Assembly (NCBI GenBank): GCA_008921705.1
Contig: VFFE01007510.1
Coordinates: 1,729,947-1,793,946 of the forward strand
Length of the DNA stretch: 64,000 bases
Reading direction: 5' to 3'
Origin: Burhinus oedicnemus
Lineage: Eukaryota > Chordata > Aves > Charadriiformes > Burhinidae
Shown piece by piece: positions 51,901 to 64,000 of the stretch (positions are counted from its first letter, which is position 1; each line of letters begins with the position of its first letter). The notes beneath the pieces were generated by a model. That model was given only the letters and a program-made list of their open reading frames with translations, was not told the DNA's origin and did no database searches. Position numbers and translations under genes: made by a program.

Positions 51901-54900
51901 ATAACAGCAGTTCTTAATTTAAACCAAATGGCTTTCTACACGTGTGGATAAGACAATCACTATGGTAGCAAAACACCTGGGATAAACTCCTGGACCATTG
52001 AAAAAAATAGTTTTGCCACTGACTTCAAGAGGTCCAGTATTTAGTGTTCTACCATACAGAACAATAGATAATGAGACTTTTGTTAAATACTTTGGCCTAC
52101 CTCTGCGCTCTTGCGGATGTTTTCCCTGGTGAATTTGCCACCTGTCTCAGAAAAACCCAAGCTTATTCTTAGCAAAATAAAAGAAGACAAGACCCTATAT
52201 CTTTACACCACATGTTTCCTTTAAAAGAAGAAAATGTGTTTACCATCACTGTGCTTCCTCATCTTGCCTATACTTCATCACCTTGGCTTATCTCCCATGC
52301 AACCTGGTATTTGCAAGCTTTGTAGTTTACACTGAAAACAGCGTAGTCCAAGTATTTTCTTCATTACACAGACAGAATTTCACATGTGCTCTGTATTAAT
52401 GTCTTTTCCTGCAACCAGAAACAAGGACATTTGAACCTAAATCCTTTGGCACTCCACTGATATAAAAATACACTGTCCCACTTTTGAAAAACAGTTTGGT
52501 GAATTTTCTGAATGAGTTTCACATGAACGAGAGCCTGTGTTCCCGATGTAAAATCCAGATGCACAAGCCATCCCTCACTGATGAGAATGTAATGCTAGCC
52601 AAAGTCTAAACCTTAGGGAGCAGAACAGGACTGTGTAAAACATGGACAAATAACACAGAATTACAGGAACAATATTAATGTTGGAATAATACTAGCTACT
52701 TATGCCAGACAGACACAAAAAAACTTGTGGAAGCCTAGGTGATTCACAAACACTCGGTCTAAAACCTGAGTAGATATTAAAGCTTTGGCCATGTTTCTAG
52801 TGTTGGTAAACACCTTGTTTCTAATTATGAAATGGTTAAGGGAGTGTTCTTCTCAGCAGAGTAGATGCAAAGAAGGAGAACCTTTTCATGTTACATACCT
52901 GCTCTCTACATTCAGGGCACCCATGACTTCTATAGGTAATCATTCCAAAAAGCCCAGGATGATCAATACAACTAGGCTGCTGTTTCTCATACATCATCAA
53001 AACCTCAACTCTGCCTCATGGACATCAAAAATAAAACTTCCATTAATCCAACATGGGATCAAATTGTTCAAATTCAGAAAGTCACTCCTAGGAAGACCCA
53101 CTACGTGTGGAAGGGGTCATGCTGTTGCTGAGGAGGTGAGCTAAGGCAATCATGACATGTGGATAGATGGCCCAGAGTGGATAATTTGGAGGTTATTAGC
53201 TGCCCAAGTGTCCCCCAGTGGACATACTGTCCTGAAGAATGCGTCTCACAAGACATGAGAGACCACCACAGCTTGGCTGTCTGTTCTTAGGCTGAATAGA
53301 GGATTGATAGTTTAAACACAATGCTCATAGCAATTTTAATAATAAAATAGGTGCTAAGGGGCAATAAGCACACAGAGATATCTCATCCCATTATAGTCCT
53401 GTTTGCATGTTAGTAATGATTATTTCCATCTTTTGGCATTTTAGAAGCAAATGGCGCTCTCATTCCATCTGTCCCCTGAATTACTACTGCTTCTATTACT
53501 GCTGGGACAACGATGCTGGTTTTCAAAGCTCCTGACTTAGACTGCCTCCTGTTCAGGAACAGGCATTTTCCATACTTGTTGCAAACTAAAACTTGAGTTC
53601 CAGGTACTCAATCCATCCAAAAGTCAGATCCCAGACATTTCCAGCCAGATGTTACTTTGGTGTGCATGAATTATCAGTAAATCCTACAGCAAAATCACAG
53701 GCCTAAACCTTTTCTTTCAAAGAAGGTAAAAGGAGAAAGGGGGGGTGTGGTAATTTTTTATTTTGATTATATTTTAATATTGTGGCTGCAAGGAAGAGCA
53801 AACTCTACAGTTCTCCTAAGCAAGTTATTCTTCCTTTTTTGATGTGAGGTGGTTTTTTTGGACAAAGTGTTCATCATCTTTCTCATTTCTGTGAGCTTTC
53901 CACTAATGGCTGTACCTCAATCAGCACAGCACAGAAACTGAGAGAATCCATCCCATAGATCCACTAATATTAACCTTTAATTGATGCAACATTTGGGATT
54001 TATGGTTGCAGAGCGTGCACAGAAAGCACAAAATACCCAGGTAGGTCTGAGATACCAAGACATCAAAGAAGTACAAAAATTCTCAGAGTCAAATATTGCA
54101 AATTCTATGTAGACAACTTGTGGGCTCACTGAGGAGCAGAAGAAAAAGAATGCTACTGAGATAGGAGTGAAAAGAGAGAGATCACCATCTCACTGCTTTA
54201 TGAAGACAAAAGGAAAGAGAGGATTACCCTGACAGGAATTTTCTTTTTTAATGGCTGTCATAAAGATACAACTAGCATAAAGATAATATGATATAAAAAA
54301 ACCCCTTATGCTACTGCTTTGGAAAAACTCCAACTTCACAATAAATAAAAAACATACAAATGCTTATGCCAATCTTCATTTGCAGTTTTGTGAGCTTACA
54401 TATTTTTCCTAGAATACTAATCTCTATTTTATTTATTCGCATTAGAGCAATTTCAAAAATTCCTCCTCAGCCATGTCTCATCATGTCATAATTATTCATC
54501 CTCATGAAGGCTTCTAACAGCCTCTGGTTACAACACCATGACATTTTCTAATAAATTATAAAGTGAAAGGATAATTTAGTCTCCATAACCAATTAATCTT
54601 TGGCTTCTTAGCAAAACTTAATTCCAAAAATAATGTGTCCACTAGGCTCAAGGGAGCTGGACTCCAATAACCAGTTCACCTCACTCTTTCCCTGGAAATA
54701 ATCAACATATTTGAATGCTTTTGAGTTCCAACCAAACAGGACAAGCCTTAAAGAACATTTGAAAAGGGAGTCTGCAGTAGCTTCTTTGAACTCCCTGGTC
54801 TTCTTCAATGGGAGACCAGACTAAGGAATACATTAACGTCTTGACATGGAGGCAAAGGAAGGATTGCAATGAACATACCTCAGGCTTGCTTTGGAGCAAA

Positions 54901-55895
54901 ATCTCATGCATTTTCTATAGATCTTTGGCTAACATCCCCTGAGAGCAACAGAAATAGACTTCATGGCTACTAGTATGCATACTAAGGACAGCAGGCACCA
55001 TGTTATTATGCAAAGAGCAGGAGCGACCAACATAAACTTTTGGATTTGTTACAGTACAGTAATCAAGTTAACAGCTTCTGAATTGTAAGTATATGAGCAC
55101 CAGGAGTAAATATCCTTATGAAAAACCCAGTTTTGTGGAACCTAGTCTAATCTGAATCAACCTTTTATAAGAGCAAAAGTTTTTTGTTCATTTAAACTCA
55201 GGTGTCTGCAGTATCTACAAACATGTGTTCTACCTTACGCAGACAAGGTCAGTGAGATGTTTTAGGTGTCAAGGGGGAAAGCGCTCACATTTCTGGAATG
55301 GTAGAGGGAAGATTTATAAAGTTTTTACTGGCCTGAAGGAAAGAAAGAAAGCAGAAACATCTGCCAGAGTCATGAGTGGATTGTTGGCTAAATTCATTCA
55401 GCGGAGGAGTCTGAAATAGATCATCTCTGCCTTCAGCAGTAGGCGTTAGTGGAGTCATCAAAAATAATTACTACAGAGGAGTCCAGGACATACCTACAGG
55501 GAATAAAACTAATCTGAAAATGTAAATTAATTCTATAAAGTTCCATAAAGCAGTCCTTACACTCCTGGGTCCACACAATGTACTAAGCTCTTATGAACCA
55601 AGAACAGAAATACTTTTTATTTGGGTCTGGAATAATACTTATGAATATGCCGTTAGAAGAGGGGGAAACCACAGACAACAGAGGTTGCTACAGATACACC
55701 TACGATCACACCGCCCAGAGCTTCTGTAGTAAAACATCCACCCACGGCATTTCAAACATTGATATGGCCTGCGATGTTTCTAATGTGCTCTAGAAACTCA
55801 CTGGTGCAGAAAGAAGGAAACATAAGCAGGGAAAAAAGGGTTCAAACAGTTGAATAGTGGTGACAGTAGTACAAAATCAAACAACTCTCTCCCTT
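45926..55895. other. 10 kb of gene-less AT-rich DNA
   Basis: No gene recognised. Apart from the SINE-like relic at 48410-48505, this region shows only plain AT-rich sequence. A minus-strand donor-like CTAGGTAAGTG occurs near 48021-48031 but would bound an exon of only about 11 bases. Open frames such as 52785-53144 (119 codons, plus) and 51319-51579 (86 codons, plus, lysine-rich) have no recognised domain and no splice support. Confidence 0.5.
48410..48505 (-). mobile_element. possible tRNA-SINE-like relic
   Basis: GTGGGACTCAAACCCCTTCA and, further on, GAACTCGCATCCCAGGACAG then GCAGGTGAGCTATTAGA resemble the reverse complement of a tRNA-derived SINE head. The two GGACTCAAACC / GAACTCGCATCC segments look like repeated box B copies. 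This is the weakest of the SINE-like calls. Confidence 0.3.
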
Positions 55896-55929
55896 CTAGG
55901 TTTTGAATAAGATCAAAAGGAGGCTCTGC

Positions 55930-56560
55930 AGTTCCCGAGCTGCACCATCGTGAGTGTGTTTGTGCTCGCTGCTTGGCGTTACCCTATAAACAAGGTACAG
56001 AACACCATAGGAACAGTGACGCAGCCATTTCCCACAGCAGCCCTTTCTCCCTCCTCGTAAACAAACCCAAGGCCGTGTGTATTCTTTACAGCCACCGTGG
56101 CCTCTCCTCAGGAGCTCACATGAAAGCACTTTGACTGTGTTTTGCATTAGCTTGCTTCCAGTGCCAAACAGCCCCCGGACTCCCAAAGCGCATACCACAA
56201 AGCCCTGCTCTGGGAGGGAGCCAGCGGGGTCGCACGCAGCCCACAGCCTGGGCCTCACCCAGGGGCCTGCAGGCCCGCTGCACAGACCCTGACCTCCGGC
56301 TGTCTGCCAGGGCAGGGAAGACCCCTCTCCAACTGTACGATCGATGGCAAGCCCTCCTAATGGTGTGCTTTGCTGGGGAACGTTGACAGGGTCCAGTGTT
56401 ACCTGGAGGGTAGGCTCTGTACGCCTGCCTTCGAGCAGCTTGAGCGCCTGGGAATGGCGGCGCTCGCAGCCAGAGCTGCTTGTTTTGAGTCTGGGTGTTA
56501 AAGCTCTGGCCTTCCCACTGCACTGACACGGTTCCACGGCTCAACTGGCCAGGCCCCAGG
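55930..56560. promoter_or_regulatory. secondary CpG-rich segment
   Basis: In an otherwise AT-rich part this stretch is GC-rich and contains CpGs throughout (GGGGTCGCACGCAGCC, GTACGATCGATGG, GGCGGCGCTCGCAG). It is weaker than the island at 28 kb. Open frames run on both strands (213 codons minus at 55896-56537, 142 codons minus at 56116-56544), as expected for GC-rich DNA. None shows a domain I recognise. It might be a small promoter, an enhancer-type island or the GC-rich remnant of a mobile element. Confidence 0.4.
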
Positions 56561-56756
56561 CACGTGCAATTCTTCAGGGCTGTTGAAAATCGATGAATCC
56601 CATTTTAGCAATGGTCAAACTCTCAAATGAGATGTTATACGGAAATTATTTTAATTCCTTCCTTTCTGAGGGGCTGCTCCTATACTGCCCCTCTGTTGCT
56701 CCCGCTGCAGGCAACAGTCTGACCCCCAAGTGGACAGGCAGTGCTGGTTAGGCCTG

Positions 56757-56763
56757 TATAAAG
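56757..56763 (+). promoter_or_regulatory. TATA-box-like motif
   Basis: TATAAAG preceded by GGCCTG and followed after about 25 bases by TCAAAACTATG. It lies about 200 bases right of the secondary CpG-rich segment, so a plus-strand start near 56790 is conceivable. The motif alone is weak evidence. A short ATG frame after it (56819) gives only 12 codons. Confidence 0.18.
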
Positions 56764-56899
56764 GGAGTATGAAATGCGTTCAAAACTATGTTTCTCAGTC
56801 TGTGCCTCCTCTCTCCCCATGGAGGCCAACTATAAATATATGCAAAGGCAAAGATAATCAACATGTAAAATAAATAATAAAAAGAATGCCACGAGCTCA

Positions 56900-59800
56900 C
56901 CTTAGCCACTCTTGCAAGATAAAACTTGTGGCAATTCTACCAACTTGCGTTCTGGTTTTCCTTATCTGATTTCAGCAAAATGTCCCACTTCGCCTTTCTT
57001 CTTTGAACAGTAGTACCTTTCCCTGGAGTCCCAATACCATGTTGTATAAATTATATGTATTCCAGACAGTAAATACTTTCATAGGTTAAGCAAAAAGATG
57101 ATCACATAAGAGATTAATAATTATAACAAGCTAGGGGTGCTATTCCATAGTTTAACCTTTTAGAGAAAATTAGGTATGCTTTTAAGTCAAAAATCTTTCT
57201 AACAACATAGTCCATAGTTTCCCAATTGAGTCTTACAGCATGGGGACTGCTTTGGGCCTCTGGACATGTCACTGTGAAGGCGTGCCTTGTGCTCAGGTGG
57301 TTTGGCAGGAAACTAGAGTTGTAAAAGCACAGTATCTTTACTTTATTCACAAGTAATGATTTGATAAAACATTAATTCAAAGGGCAGAGTAAGGGCTAAG
57401 CTACTGTACATCCAGACTTCCCCCAGGAAAACAGCCATACAAGATAACTTACCATCTGAGAGGCAACTGGGAAGAAAACAGTTAAGATGACATGTGCTTC
57501 TAGCGCATACTACATTTTGGTTTCTGCTTCTAAAAGACACACACCTCAGACCTGGTTCCACTGGAAAACTTCCATACATTTTGATAACAACAGGATTTGA
57601 AGCTCTGTTGTGGTAAGAATATGATAAAAAAATTACAAATGTGTTTTAAGAGCTGTCAGATTCATTTCCTTTCTGGCTTGAGCTAAAGCTTGGAGGTGGA
57701 GGAGAGAAAAAAATAGCTCCTGTAATTGAGCTTTTCAGAGTAGGACTTAAAACTATGTCCTGTCTACTCACAGTGGCTGGGTAGGATAAGCTTTCATTGC
57801 CCTGCAGGGGAAGGAATAGGTATGATCAGGAAGCTCAAAGGCATCCTGAATTACCAAGAAAAGTTGTTTTGGGCTGGGGCAGGGAGGACAGGGGAAGACA
57901 CAAATTGGCTGGCCAGGTCCAGAGAAATGCCCAGCATCTGAAGGATAGAAAACCACTGCCATCTCTCACCACAAAAATTTTTCAAAAAATAAAATAAAGA
58001 AAAAAAAATATCAAGGATTTGAGAAAGGAAAAAGTTTAAATCACAAAGGGTGAACAGCTCTAGCAAAGAGGAGACCTCAAGGATAAGTCTCTGCATTAGA
58101 GTGCTAACAGATATAAACTGTGTGGAGAATCAGGTGGAGGTAGACAGATGTCAAAAGCAGACTGGATTGAGTAGTGTGTTTCAGACCCACAGACATCATC
58201 TGCAGGGTAGTGATGAAAAAAAAGATAGTCAAAATTCAGAGAATGGAAAGCAGCCCATGGATGTTGGGGAGGAAAAGGTCAATTCATTTAGCTTGTCTTA
58301 ATCCCTGCCAGTCACAGCTACGAAGGGACAGACCCCCTTCACACTGATGTCACCTTCCAGGTCTCAGCCTTCTATTCCTCCTTCCTGGAGGTTAACTCCA
58401 AACAGAAAACTGTTACAAAATAATCCATTCAGACCATCCAATGTAAATGCACAAATCCTTCTGTGTTAATAAACTAGCAAGGTGGCATGAGAAGCTATTC
58501 TAACTATGCATGTCTAATACATGGGAAAAAACACAGCTGCTGTTAACTCTTTACATAAAACTGAGAGTCAAATGCTATATGTCTGACCTGGGCTTCCTCC
58601 TAGAAGGGATGGATGAAAGCTTACTCTGCAAGCTAAAACTGAAACCCTACAGCATGATTCAGCCAAAGAACTGAATCTCTTTGGAGATGCACAATTACAG
58701 GGGAAATATTCCCTCACTAAATAAGGAGCAAAAGGTGGTCTGATCTCTTCCTCCTGACAAACAGGGGAAAAAAGTCTGTGAAATGAATACAAGGCACAGA
58801 GGGACTTTTCTGCATTACAAAAGGTAACTTCAGAAGGTTAGGTCAATAAACCTTAAGTACAGTCAGTAAGCCACTTTACATTTTAACAGCCCTTACCCAA
58901 ACAAGACTATTTCATTTGGATAGTTTGCTATCAGAAGACCAATAGTTTAATTGCATCACATAAACAGCAACCCAATTAAAGTTACCTCAGTAATGCATAG
59001 ATACTGTTCAAATAACTCTTCCAAGCAACATAACTGGTCTTAAAATGACACCCTTTATAATCGCAAAGAGATCCTTGGGTGACCACCAGCGAGATGAAAG
59101 GTGAAAGACACAGCCCTTTCCCCACAAATCTGCTTCCTTGCCCTTCAAAATGCAATTGCATTGCTTTTAATGCTCTGGCATATTCTTAGTGTTTTTTCTC
59201 CTGGCTCTGCAGTGAGATCAGGCTACAGGAAGAAAAGCACTGTGTTAACAACACAGTGTCTTAAGGACTATTTTTATTGTTCCTGATTTATTTCTGACCT
59301 CCTGATTTTTTTTTTGCTTGACCTTTTACATGAAGACAAGGAAAACAGTACATTTCATCTGCCAGTTCAGTGCGTTTTCTTTTCTTCACTCACAGAATTA
59401 TAGGGTTTTAAGTGAGCGTCAGCTATTCTGCCTGCAGGCTTTCACTTCACAGCAAGAGTATACTTGGCCTTTCCTTTCCTCACTGGTAATAGCTTTTGTT
59501 AAGTAAGGGAATGTTTACCAAGCAAAACCAGCTCAGTCTCTCAGAGTTGTGCTGAATGACAGTGTTTTGGAAGTGCATTTTCCCTGAGAGTCAGAATTGG
59601 TGACATGTAGTCAGGTATTTCCTTAGTGCAATTGGCTTCTTTACCAAACCTGCACATTTCTCATCACGGTTCCTTTGAACCATGATAATGAATGGCACAC
59701 AAGCACCTTCCCAGTTGTGGGTTATCATATTGCCTTGTGCCCAGAAACTGCTGTTCTGTTTTGCCTTCCCTCACCACTCTACAGCTCTAAGTGTATGGTC

Positions 59801-60747
59801 CCAAGGTTAATGCAGATACTTGTGTGCTAAATCTACCCAAGTACTGAACCAGAGAGAGACAGAAAGACATTAAGGTTTGAAAACTTCATCATAGCACCAG
59901 TGCTATGTTAGCATCCTTGCATTTAGGGAAGCTGAGAACATGTCACCCTCCCCTCTCCTCCTTGCTCTTACAATTCCCTGAACTGTCAGCCCTCAACCCT
60001 GTCCTGTTCCCAGTCCTCCTGCTTCTTATACTTGCATCCAGAGCTTCTGGAACAACAGGAGCACCAGGAGCATCATAGGTAAGCTGAGGTGGGTGTTGCA
60101 CAGGAGCAAACAGGTTCAGGTCTGATCAGCTTCAAACTAGGCTGCTGCCTTTGGGAAGACTGAAAGGTGAACAGGCCGTGGTACACTCTTCTCCTTCTTA
60201 TTCCCCTCCCGTTCTAATAAGATGCTTGAACTCCCTGTCTCAGTTATCACTGCTGTATTCACAGCCTCCTTGCTGGCAGCCCCGTTTGTCTCTACTGCCT
60301 AAGCAGGTAAAAGAGGTGGAACCTTATTCCCACCATCCTGCTACAAAGATGGACCAGTAACAGCACTGGCCTGAGACAGGGAGACTTTTCTTTGTGGTTA
60401 GAAGTTGTTCCTGGGACACCCCATCCTAGGATCTTGGCACTCGGGGGCCTTGAAGTCATTTATAGAAGCTGTTTAGAGAAGAGAGATGGGGATACCAGGG
60501 AAGGTGCTGGGTGCAGGTTTGCCAATGGTGCCAAAGCTCCTCCTTAGGATGCCATAGGTTCCTCATTAGGATGCAGGACACCCCAGCACCAGGTGGAGGG
60601 GCAGCAAGGTGTTTGTGCAGGTCTTGGGCAAGAGGTATGGAGGGCTTTAGAGCCCCAGGAGAACCTCCCTGGCTTCTTTCTCCCTAGCTGATTTATAGCA
60701 TGGACATAGGTATTTGATAACCTGTCTTAGAAACTTCCTGTCTGTAG
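56900..60747. other. gene-less DNA
   Basis: No gene recognised. The part from about 59900 to 60747 is less AT-rich, with a local repeat of TTAGGATGC (two copies near 60545 and 60567). Open frames elsewhere are short and overlap on both strands. Confidence 0.5.
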
Positions 60748-60877
60748 TTCACGGGTCTCCTGCTGGCCAGCCTGAAGGCACATGTAGCAGGCAGCTGACT
60801 CCACCTGACAACAACCACAGGGCTAAGGCCTTATCTGCCACTTCTCTTGTTTGGATCACAACAGAGGACCCAAGAAG
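60748..60877 (+). other. candidate spliced exon (130 bases)
   Basis: The acceptor-like CTTCCTGTCTGTAG ends at 60747 and the donor-like CCAAGAAG / GTAAGTC has its GT at 60878-60879. The donor is near consensus. One frame (two bases, then 42 codons beginning HGSPAGQPEG and ending TTEDPRR, then two bases) is open throughout. I do not recognise the peptide. The exon could be coding or part of a long non-coding RNA, or the paired sites could be chance. Confidence 0.15.
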
Positions 60878-63179
60878 GTAAGTCTGAACAACCATCCTCT
60901 TTACCCTCTCCTTATGCACAGCAAATGACCTGTAGCCAATTAACTATCAGAGAAAGGATAATGTCTTACTCCATCCTAGTTACTCTGTGATTAAAATGAC
61001 CGAAATGCCTCCTCTTCTCTGTCTGCAAGCAGCTTCATCCAAGTTTCTTCCAGCTTGATGCCTGCAGTGCGCAAACCATTAGGACCTCCTGCCAAAAGGA
61101 TAACATTTCCAGTCAGTCTTTAGAAACAGCAGTGTCATTTTCCTATTCACACAACTGTGACAACAGGAAATGAAGTCCCATTTAAACTAACTTAGCTGGT
61201 ATCTACAGACAAATAAAAATTTCCTTACAACAAGTTTGAATGTCTCTGGTTTTCCCCGTGTATTGAAAATCCAAACAATGTTTTTCTTTACTCAAAACAA
61301 GTCATTGAACTCTCAAAATGGTAATTCTGCCTAAGAAGTATTATTTGCCATACAGACTTTAAACATAATACTTTTATTTTGTTATTAAAGATTGTACTTA
61401 AAATATTTCCCACTACATTTCTGTTTTCAGAGCTTAGGAGGGACTACTGATTCAGCCTGTTCCCACCCCATGTGCTGGTACTGAAATGCCTCTTGCAGCC
61501 TCATCCACACAGAAAAACTAGGTCCCTTTAACAGTAGTTAAAACAGTACAAGATATGCCCATCTTCTCCAAGTGTAGATGCAGTAGGACTGTTACAAATG
61601 TGCCATATAACAGCATGGTTAAGAACATTAAAAAAGCCACAGTGGATCAAATACAGCACTTAGCACCATGTCCCGTGCCTGACAATGGCCAGCAATGGAT
61701 ACCAGGAAGGAGTAAAAGAGCATGAAAAGCTCAGACTGTCATTCTGCAAGATTTCATACACAGTTTCCAGGGATTTGTGTATGACAGACACATTGAACTG
61801 CGGCAGGTATCTTCGTGCCTGTTAACTTTAAAGGCATTTTTCATCCATGAATTTTCACAGCCCATTTCTGAAGCTCCAAGAACTTCTGGACCCCACAACA
61901 TGCCGCAGCCAAGGATTGCAGAGCTTAAACATGGAGCAGCCTGTGAAGACATACCTCCTGTTTGTGTTGAATCTGCCACCTGATGGCTTCATGGCACACT
62001 CACCTGCTTTAGTAACGGAAGCAACAGAGAAAAACTCTTTCATGTTGACTTTTTCCTTCGTACTCTGAATTTTATTGCTATCTGTTAAACCTTCTTGCCC
62101 ATCTTCTTCCACACCACAAAACCATACCCTACTGCTTCTGGTAAAGAAATCTCATAAAGACAGGGACAGGCACCTTTCTCCAAATACAGCACTGAAAAAC
62201 ACAGAGTTAATTCTCTCACCAGAAAAGTCATATTTCTCAGGTTATAAGTATGAGTAAAGAAAACCTGGCAAAGTAGTGCCAGCTACTTTGCATTAAGTGC
62301 TTGTTTACATGCCACTTCTCTGTGGTAAACTCAAGGTGAATTATCCTTCAGGGAGAGTGAATCATCACTGAAACAGAGATAAAATTTATCGTGTAGTAAG
62401 GACACGTACCCAGGGTGGTACTAAGGAGCAGGTGACACCCACGCTGTAAATTCATGTCTTACTTTACCTGTCAATACTCAGACCTAGTCCTACTGAAGGG
62501 GCCTCGCTTGGAGATGCTGTGGTACCCTTTGGTCAAACAGCGCACTGACATCCCAACCACCCAAACCACTTCAGCCTCTGCTGCCTCTTCTCCCCTGAGG
62601 TGTAGCACCAACCTGCAGACAGGCAGGCAGCCCTTTCCTCCCCACCGCTCACACTTCACGCCCCCAAACCCTTGCCTCCCTCTGCCAGAGCCCAGTGTAT
62701 ACCCCCCTCCCAAACCAGACCCTACTGAAAGACCAGAACCCCCTGCCAGTTGCTACAAACTCTCTGGGAATGCCAGAGCCTAAGAAAAGGTCTTAACATT
62801 TGGTTTGCCACCATGTCAGCTATTACAATCTGCCCCTGGTAAAATGGAATTGTTGCACGGTACTGGCACAGAGATAGTAATGGAGGGTATCATTCACAGT
62901 CCCTTAACCAGGACAGAAAATTTGGTACATGAGGACAGACACAAAGACGACATCCATCCGCAGTTAGGAAGGCAAGTTAACACGCTGACAATACTCTGGT
63001 CAGAAAGAGAAAGAGAATATGGCGAAGGCTGCTTAAGGAAAGGAGAAGCCACGTTTCCTAAAAAAACCAAAACATTCTCAGGTGTCACCCAGACTGGTTT
63101 GCCGACAACCAAAGCTATGCAAATAAAGGCCGTTTGAAGCTATATACTTAAACCTCGACTGAGATCAAATAAAACCTTT
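60878..63179. other. gene-less DNA with C-rich tract
   Basis: No gene recognised. From about 62560 to 62790 the plus strand is C-rich (CCCCCCTCCCAAACC-like), which produces a proline-rich 109-codon frame at 62454-62783 that I attribute to composition. Confidence 0.5.
62268..62291. repeat. short perfect inverted repeat
   Basis: GCAAAGTAG and its reverse complement CTACTTTGC are separated by six bases. The left arm overlaps a second palindrome, CTGGCA / TGCCAG (62266-62282), so two alternative stems compete. Confidence 0.7.
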
Positions 63180-63420
63180 CCTGCTAATTACAGTCTTCAC
63201 GGAATAGTGGAGTAGGCAGTTGTAAGATAACTGCACGGCAAACAAAATCCACTGTCTGTTTTACCTACTACATCTCTTGCTATTGAAATACACACCTTTG
63301 TACAAAGGAGGGACCAGCATTCTCTCCGTTAATTACCCACAGAGGTTAATTAAATTACAACAAATCACTGGCCCTCCTACTATATGCCTTTCAATTGATC
63401 CCGGGTACATCTATCTAAAG
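63180..63420. promoter_or_regulatory. possible conserved non-coding element
   Basis: Unique-looking sequence with several homeodomain-type cores (GCTAATTACAG, GTTAATTACCC, GGTTAATTAAATT) within about 180 bases, and no repeat or coding signal. The call rests on motif density alone. Confidence 0.2.
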
Positions 63421-64000
63421 CCTCTCCTGCCTATTTTCTGTTTGTTACACTGACCAGACCATTCACATTCCCTTTCTGGCACTACATTCTCTCTTTCAAA
63501 GGAGGCTGAAGAAAACCAGTTTTAGAGTTACCTACAACATTACAGAAAAAGAGCATTACTGAATGAAGGCCAAGGTCAACTAATGCCGTGAAATTCCTGC
63601 TAGAAGATAAACCCGTATGATCTTTAAGTATGATTCCTGCCCATTTCTTCAGCGTAAGTCAAACCTCCCCCTCCTTTTTCTGTCCTGATGAACAGAAAAT
63701 TCAGTGCTTTCAACAGTAACAGCCCTCAGAAAGCACTTCCCTTGTTAATCCTAAATAAAGTGGACTTTACCAGTCATCCCAAAAGACAGGATTCCTCATG
63801 TCGGTCTTCTATGTTTTTTGAAGGTTTACTTAAATGGTTTACTGCAACTATTAAAATGTTAAGCTAGATTATCCAGCAGCGCTCAACCATGTGGTCATGA
63901 GTCATTAGCACGTGGTAAATCAGGCCAAGCACTTCTTGTAGGAATACACCTGTGTGCTAATTTTAAAATGGGGTCTCTGCAGTTCCCAATTTATGAACCT
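63421..64000. other. gene-less DNA to window edge
   Basis: Nothing recognisable. The sequence is AT-rich with short scattered open frames. Confidence 0.5.

Noticed and set aside
55896..56537. A 213-codon minus-strand open frame
   Set aside because: It coincides with a GC-rich patch. A second long frame overlaps on the same strand and another on the opposite strand, and no domain is recognisable. Kept only as a CpG-rich segment.
62454..62783. A proline-rich 109-codon plus-strand frame
   Set aside because: The proline content comes from a C-rich tract. There is no conserved-looking motif and the first part is unrelated to the tract.

Overview
This window looks like nuclear DNA from a bird. 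The best evidence is four fragments of the avian CR1 LINE (chicken repeat 1), each carrying the family's 3' end: a GGT..CTTCCAACC stretch followed by ATTCTATG-type octamers. The AT-rich background, the sharply bounded CpG island and the ordinary microsatellites fit this. I cannot name a species or chromosome. I see no prokaryotic gene organisation and no CRISPR array, tRNA or rRNA.

No protein-coding gene can be identified with confidence. Across 64 kb, open frames outside GC-rich patches are short, overlap on both strands and show no recognisable domain. The window is best read as intergenic and/or intronic DNA around one clear promoter, a CpG island at about 27.69-28.48 kb. The minus strand of the island carries a good splice donor (GT at 28098-28097), which suggests a largely non-coding first exon of a gene running leftward with a long first intron. 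A plus-strand donor at 28949 lies just beyond the island, so divergent transcription is possible. The gene is unknown.

Layout: 1-10 kb is AT-rich, with one CR1 relic, a weak candidate terminal coding exon (3487-3582) and a block resembling conserved regulatory DNA (about 7.04-7.35 kb). From 10-16 kb there are three plus-strand CR1 copies, a tandem duplication and a MIR-like SINE relic. From 16-27 kb there are microsatellites and A/C-rich tracts. The promoter is at 27-29 kb. From 29-45 kb there is a cluster of inverted heptamers (30687-30752), a decayed hAT-like MITE, a near-perfect 21-bp hairpin (36904-36958) and SINE relics. At 45.5-45.9 kb lies a much older CR1-group LINE relic. At 55.9-56.8 kb there is a second, weaker CpG-rich patch with a TATA-like motif. 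The rest, to 64 kb, is mostly featureless, with one candidate spliced exon (60748-60877) and a homeodomain-site-rich block near 63.2-63.4 kb.

No striking new system is evident. The observations most worth checking are the long hairpin, the inverted-heptamer cluster, the two possible promoters and the candidate exons.
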